Source of the DNA: Syntrophaceae bacterium
Lineage (GTDB): Bacteria > Desulfobacterota > Syntrophia > Syntrophales > UBA2185
Assembly (NCBI GenBank): GCA_003508565.1
Contig: DNUI01000070.1
Location: 1 to 9,826, forward strand
Length of the DNA: 9,826 nt
Direction: 5' to 3'
Under the pieces are notes generated by a model. The model searched no databases. It was not told the DNA's origin and saw only the letters and a list, made by a program, of their open reading frames with translations. The position numbers were made by a program, and so were the translations under genes. Positions 6,984 through 9,826 of this stretch are shown one piece after another. The first letter of the stretch is position 1. Each line of letters starts with the position of its first letter.

Positions 6984-7012
6984 TTGATTTGATTTCAGTA
7001 TGTCAGTATGTT
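6984..7012 (+). promoter_or_regulatory. Candidate promoter for the DUF1015-methyltransferase pair
   Basis: TTGATT (6984-6989) and TATGTT (7007-7012) are separated by 17 bases, each a four-of-six match to the sigma-70 boxes. Transcription would start near 7019, about 24 bases before the ATG at 7043, leaving the AAAGGAG ribosome binding site in the leader. No better pair was found in the 296-bp divergent region. Confidence 0.4.
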
Positions 7013-7042
7013 AAAAAAATTTCCCAAAGGAGATTTCTTATT

Positions 7043-8287
7043 ATGCCAATTGTACTTCCGTTCAAAGCGCTGAGGCCGCAGAAACAGTTTGTAGAAGCCG
7101 TTGCTTCACACCCTTACGATGTGGTGAGTGTGGGAGAGGCACGGGATATCGCGAGAAACAATCCTTTGAGTTTTTTACGTGTCGAGAAATCAGAAATTGA
7201 TATGCAGGATCCATACAGCGCATATGACAGCCGCATCCATGAAATCGCAAAAGATAATCTTAATAGCCTTGTTCGTGAAAATATTCTGTTCCAGGAACAG
7301 ATGCCATGCTTTTACATATATCGTCAGAAAACCGGTACTCATGAACAATACGGCATCGTAGGAAGAGTAGATCTTGCTGAATATGAAGAGGGACGGATCA
7401 AAAAGCACGAACTGACAAAAGTGGATAAAGAAGCAGACCGCATAAAGCATGTATTGACGGTCAATGCGAATACGGGGCCGGTCTTCTTGACATATCTGGC
7501 CCAGGAGGGCATCGATAGTCTGGTGGCAAGAAAGGTTACGCGTTATCCCGAATACGATTTCGTTGCTGATGACGGTGTTTCTCATACCGTATGGGTAATA
7601 AAGAATGAGGAGAATATTTCGGCGTTGATGAATGCATTCAGGAATGTTGACGCTTTTTATATTGCAGACGGCCATCATCGTGTCGCAGCAGCGGCTGCGG
7701 TGCGAAGAGTAAAGCGAGCACAGAATCCCGCGGCGAGAGGGGATGAAGCGTATAACTACGCTATGGCGGTTCTGTTCCCCCACAATCAACTCAAGATTAT
7801 GAGCTACAACCGTTTGGTGAGGGATTTGAACGGATTGAACGATGATGATTTCACACACCTGGTCGGGAGTTTTTTTGATGTTGAAAATAATTTTACAGAA
7901 AAGTATCCCCAGCGATGTCATGAAATCGGCATGTATTTGCGAGGGCGGTGGTACCGATTGACGGCAAGAGAGGGAAGTTATGATCGGGAGGACCCTGTCA
8001 AAGTTCTCGATATTTCCATACTGCACGATAATCTTTTAAATCCGATCCTGGGTATCCAAGATCCGAGAACGGACAAAAGGATTGAATATGTAGGTGGTAT
8101 TAAAGGCGCAGAGAGACTGGAAAAAATGGTCGATTCCGGCGAATTTGCCGTTGCCTTTTCTCTCTGTCCGACAAGAATGGAACAACTTATGGCTGTGTCT
8201 GATGCCGGTAAGGTCATGCCCCCGAAATCTACCTGGTTTCAACCAAAACTCCTCAGCGGCATATTCGTGCATCTCCTCACACCATGA
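7043..8287 (+). CDS. DUF1015 family protein with DGHHR motif
   Basis: The 414-residue protein starts MPIVLPFKALRP, the characteristic N terminus of the DUF1015 family, and has the usual length. The family hallmark ADGHHR (208-213) follows a FYI strand, and an earlier conserved KKHELT segment lies near residue 122. DGHHR also occurs in the ParB-fold serine kinases SerK and SbnI, and DUF1015 genes often neighbour serine-biosynthesis genes elsewhere. A small-molecule or phosphotransfer role is therefore a reasonable hypothesis, but no activity can be assigned here. The ATG at 7043 has AAAGGAG ten bases upstream. The open frame extends to 6989, but that would start inside the candidate promoter. 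The stop codon overlaps the next start codon as ATGA, indicating translational coupling to the methyltransferase. Confidence 0.9.
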   Translation: MPIVLPFKALRPQKQFVEAVASHPYDVVSVGEARDIARNNPLSFLRVEKSEIDMQDPYSAYDSRIHEIAKDNLNSLVRENILFQEQMPCFYIYRQKTGTHEQYGIVGRVDLAEYEEGRIKKHELTKVDKEADRIKHVLTVNANTGPVFLTYLAQEGIDSLVARKVTRYPEYDFVADDGVSHTVWVIKNEENISALMNAFRNVDAFYIADGHHRVAAAAAVRRVKRAQNPAARGDEAYNYAMAVLFPHNQLKIMSYNRLVRDLNGLNDDDFTHLVGSFFDVENNFTEKYPQRCHEIGMYLRGRWYRLTAREGSYDREDPVKVLDISILHDNLLNPILGIQDPRTDKRIEYVGGIKGAERLEKMVDSGEFAVAFSLCPTRMEQLMAVSDAGKVMPPKSTWFQPKLLSGIFVHLLTP

Positions 8288-9072
8288 AAAAGACCGACAC
8301 TGACGCGTCAACATTAAGAAGGGAAGAGGAAACCATTGATGAACTCCTTGGAGGCCGGATCAAACTATTGCAGAAAAAGAAGGGATACCGGTTCTCTCTT
8401 GATGTCCTCCTTATAGCCCATTTTGTGCGCCTGAAGAGAGGCGACCACATTATTGATCTGGGAACGGGAAGCGGCGTGATTGCCATGATCATGGCCTTGC
8501 GAAAGGAATGCGGTAAAGTTATCGGCGTTGATATTCAGGAAGAACTTGTCGATATGGCACAACGAAGCGTTGAGTTAAACAATCTACAGGAGAAAGTTGA
8601 TATCCGCTTGGGAGATATCAGAAATATTGAAAGCCTTTTTGATGAGGATACGTTCGATGTTTCCATCTTTAATCCTCCTTATAGAAAACTGAAATCAGGT
8701 AGAATCAATCCGAATAATCAGAAATCCATCGCGCGTCACGAGATAGAGGGCACCCTGCATGATTTTCTTAGGGCAACTGGATATGTTTTAAAAAAGTCAG
8801 GACGCGCCTATATAATTTATCCTGCGACGAGAATGGTGGAACTTTTGACCTCTATGAGAAGAGACGGTATCGAACCGAAAAGAACACGGATTGTGCATTC
8901 GTACAGCGATTCAAGGGGAGAATTTGTCCTGGTGGAAGGGAAAAAAGGAGGGCGGGAAGAGTTGGAGGTTATGTCCCCCCTGGTTGTCTATGACAACGCG
9001 TCCGAATATACGGAAGCGATGACCGGCATTTTCAGGGAGCTTGCCGGACTTGAGAAAGCTTCCGACGGATAA
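8284..9072 (+). CDS. trmN6: TrmN6-type tRNA1(Val) (adenine37-N6)-methyltransferase
   Basis: The 262-residue protein is a class I SAM-dependent methyltransferase of the TrmN6 (YfiC) group, which in E. coli methylates N6 of A37 in tRNA1(Val). Visible motifs are YRFSLDVLLIAHF (35-47), typical of this group, the SAM-binding loop DLGTGSG (58-64), the acidic D83 ending strand two, D111 in LGDIRN, and the catalytic NPPY (130-133) used by N6-adenine and N5-glutamine methyltransferases. The following ARHE (150-153) is also typical of the TrmN6 group. It is translated from an ATG overlapping the DUF1015 stop by four bases. Its last 41 bases overlap the 3' end of the convergent DUF721 gene. The family is clear; the exact tRNA substrate in this organism is inferred. 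Confidence 0.88.
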   Translation: MKKTDTDASTLRREEETIDELLGGRIKLLQKKKGYRFSLDVLLIAHFVRLKRGDHIIDLGTGSGVIAMIMALRKECGKVIGVDIQEELVDMAQRSVELNNLQEKVDIRLGDIRNIESLFDEDTFDVSIFNPPYRKLKSGRINPNNQKSIARHEIEGTLHDFLRATGYVLKKSGRAYIIYPATRMVELLTSMRRDGIEPKRTRIVHSYSDSRGEFVLVEGKKGGREELEVMSPLVVYDNASEYTEAMTGIFRELAGLEKASDG

Positions 9073-9538
9073 TATTCTTTATCATTACTCTTTTTAGGAT
9101 TTCCTTCAATTCGTTGTCCGCGATAGAGGATGTGCGTTTTTCTATCAATTTTTTTTCTTTGTCCTTCAGCGGGTAGGATTCCGGAGAGAATGACGGAGGG
9201 TATGGATTTCTTGCCGGGGCAGATGGTATCTCGCCAATAGAAAAGTGGATGTTCTTGACTAAATTTTTTCCCAGAAGCTGATTGATTTTTTGAATAATTT
9301 CGCTCTTAAGAATGTGAAGCTGCTGCATCCATACAGAAGAAGTTACTTTCACAAAGAGAGTATTTCTTTTGAGCCTTTCAGGGCGAGTATGGGCCGCAAT
9401 CTTTATGCCCACGGCTTTATTCCAGATTTCCAGCAAACGCTGTTCCTCGGAGTCGATATTGATATTGTGCTTTTTTAGAACGCCCTGGAGGATATTGCCG
9501 AGCTTTAGCAGATTTGTCTGTGTACTTCTTTTTCGCAT
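9032..9538 (-). CDS. DUF721 / DciA-like protein
   Basis: The 168-residue protein carries a DUF721 domain (about 7-100). It has the typical IWNKAVG segment, then HTRPERLKRNTLFVKVTSSVW and a QLHILKSEIIQKIN helix. Family members include DciA, which loads or activates the replicative helicase in bacteria lacking DnaC. That role is known for the family and only inferred here. The basic N terminus would fit DNA binding. The last 65 or so residues are a proline-rich, then charged tail outside the core domain. The ATG at 9538 was chosen; an in-frame GTG at 9553 would add five residues, and neither has a strong Shine-Dalgarno. The 3' end overlaps trmN6 tail-to-tail by 41 bases. Confidence 0.85.
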   Translation of the reverse strand: MRKRSTQTNLLKLGNILQGVLKKHNINIDSEEQRLLEIWNKAVGIKIAAHTRPERLKRNTLFVKVTSSVWMQQLHILKSEIIQKINQLLGKNLVKNIHFSIGEIPSAPARNPYPPSFSPESYPLKDKEKKLIEKRTSSIADNELKEILKRVMIKNIIRRKLSQVRQAP

Positions 9539-9648
9539 ATTTTTTTCTCGCACAGTTTCGTATCCCGGTCAAGGAAGTATTTTTTGTTAAACTCTCATGC
9601 CTTGCGGGGAAACAAGAATACATAGAAACAGCCATTTTATCACTCCTG

Positions 9649-9706
9649 CCCCGTATCGGAGTACGGGGTAAACTCCAGTGGAGCCTACCCCGTTCTCGAT
9701 GCGGGG
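9649..9706. repeat. Large imperfect palindrome, REP/MITE-like
   Basis: Three nested or adjacent hairpins are visible. CCCCGTA (9649-9655) pairs with TACGGGG (9662-9668). CGGGGTA (9664-9670) can instead pair with TACCCCG (9686-9692) around an inner CTCC-AGT-GGAG stem. CCCCG (9688-9692) pairs with CGGGG (9702-9706). The right outer hairpin is an approximate reverse copy of the left one, so the whole block forms one long imperfect inverted repeat. It lies upstream of the DUF721 gene and has no T-run, so it is not a standard terminator. The layout resembles dispersed REP-type or palindromic MITE repeats found between genes. Copy number cannot be judged from one window. Confidence 0.6.
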
Positions 9707-9773
9707 AATCCCGTATTTATCATAGATCCATGTTTTCCCGGGGTTGGCATCGGTATTCCAGATGACATCGGGG

Positions 9774-9800
9774 TTGACAGTAAAATTTTATTTCTGTAAT
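9774..9800 (+). promoter_or_regulatory. Possible promoter reading out of the right window edge
   Basis: A perfect -35 box, TTGACA (9774-9779), is followed after 15 bases by TGTAAT (9795-9800), a five-of-six -10 box. The spacing is shorter than the ideal 17. If real, it would drive a plus-strand gene beginning beyond the window. Confidence 0.35.
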
Positions 9801-9826
9801 GAATGTGTATAACTTCCAAAATATTT

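Noticed and set aside
7190..8026. 278-codon open frame on the minus strand inside the DUF1015 gene
   Set aside because: It lies entirely antisense to a well-supported gene, has no recognisable domain and no good start context. It is best explained as a shadow frame.
9417..9635. 72-codon minus-strand frame overlapping the DUF721 N-terminal region in another frame
   Set aside because: It has no recognisable features, and the overlapping DUF721 frame carries the conserved motifs.
9514..9765. 83-codon plus-strand frame crossing the start of the DUF721 gene and the palindrome
   Set aside because: It is antisense to the DUF721 start and its second half is translated repeat sequence; there is no ribosome binding site.

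Overview
The window looks like chromosomal DNA from an anaerobic Gram-negative bacterium, most plausibly Desulfobacterota (a Syntrophales-like or other deltaproteobacterial relative). This is an inference. It rests on the mtaB-rnc-radical SAM-era gene order, a NIL-domain two-cluster ferredoxin typical of strict anaerobes, a DUF1015 protein, moderate GC content and strong AAGGAG-type ribosome binding sites. No rRNA, tRNA, CRISPR array, transposase or phage gene was seen.

Layout. At the left edge (1-779, + strand) there is the possible tail of an unidentified gene, followed by a small papain-like cysteine peptidase homologue. This is the most accessory-looking part of the window. Positions 879-4957 (- strand) hold a compact housekeeping cluster transcribed in the order mtaB (tRNA methylthiolation), rnc (RNase III), an Elp3-like radical SAM protein, and era (GTPase for 30S maturation). 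The cistrons overlap or lie 36 bp or less apart, and a plausible promoter sits near 5059-5087. A 406-bp gap (4958-5363) follows, then a two-helix membrane protein of unknown function (+). Next come two minus-strand genes: a NIL-domain 2[4Fe-4S] ferredoxin with a good promoter at 6180-6208, and a small alpha/beta hydrolase. A divergent 296-bp intergenic region carries an inverted repeat beside a candidate promoter. It leads into a translationally coupled pair, DUF1015 and a TrmN6-type methyltransferase (+). The methyltransferase overlaps tail-to-tail with a DUF721/DciA-like gene (-). The right edge (9554-9826) has no convincing gene but carries a large imperfect palindrome resembling a dispersed REP/MITE-type repeat.

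How it fits together. Much of the window concerns RNA and translation: tRNA modification (mtaB, possibly the radical SAM protein, trmN6), rRNA processing (rnc) and ribosome assembly (era). The ferredoxin may take part in the anaerobic sulfide-to-homocysteine route. The DUF1015 protein has a DGHHR motif like that of ParB-fold serine kinases. I see no clear new multi-gene system. The best candidates for a closer look are the edge peptidase with its unseen upstream neighbour, the DUF1015/methyltransferase pair with its palindromic operator-like site, and the right-edge palindrome.
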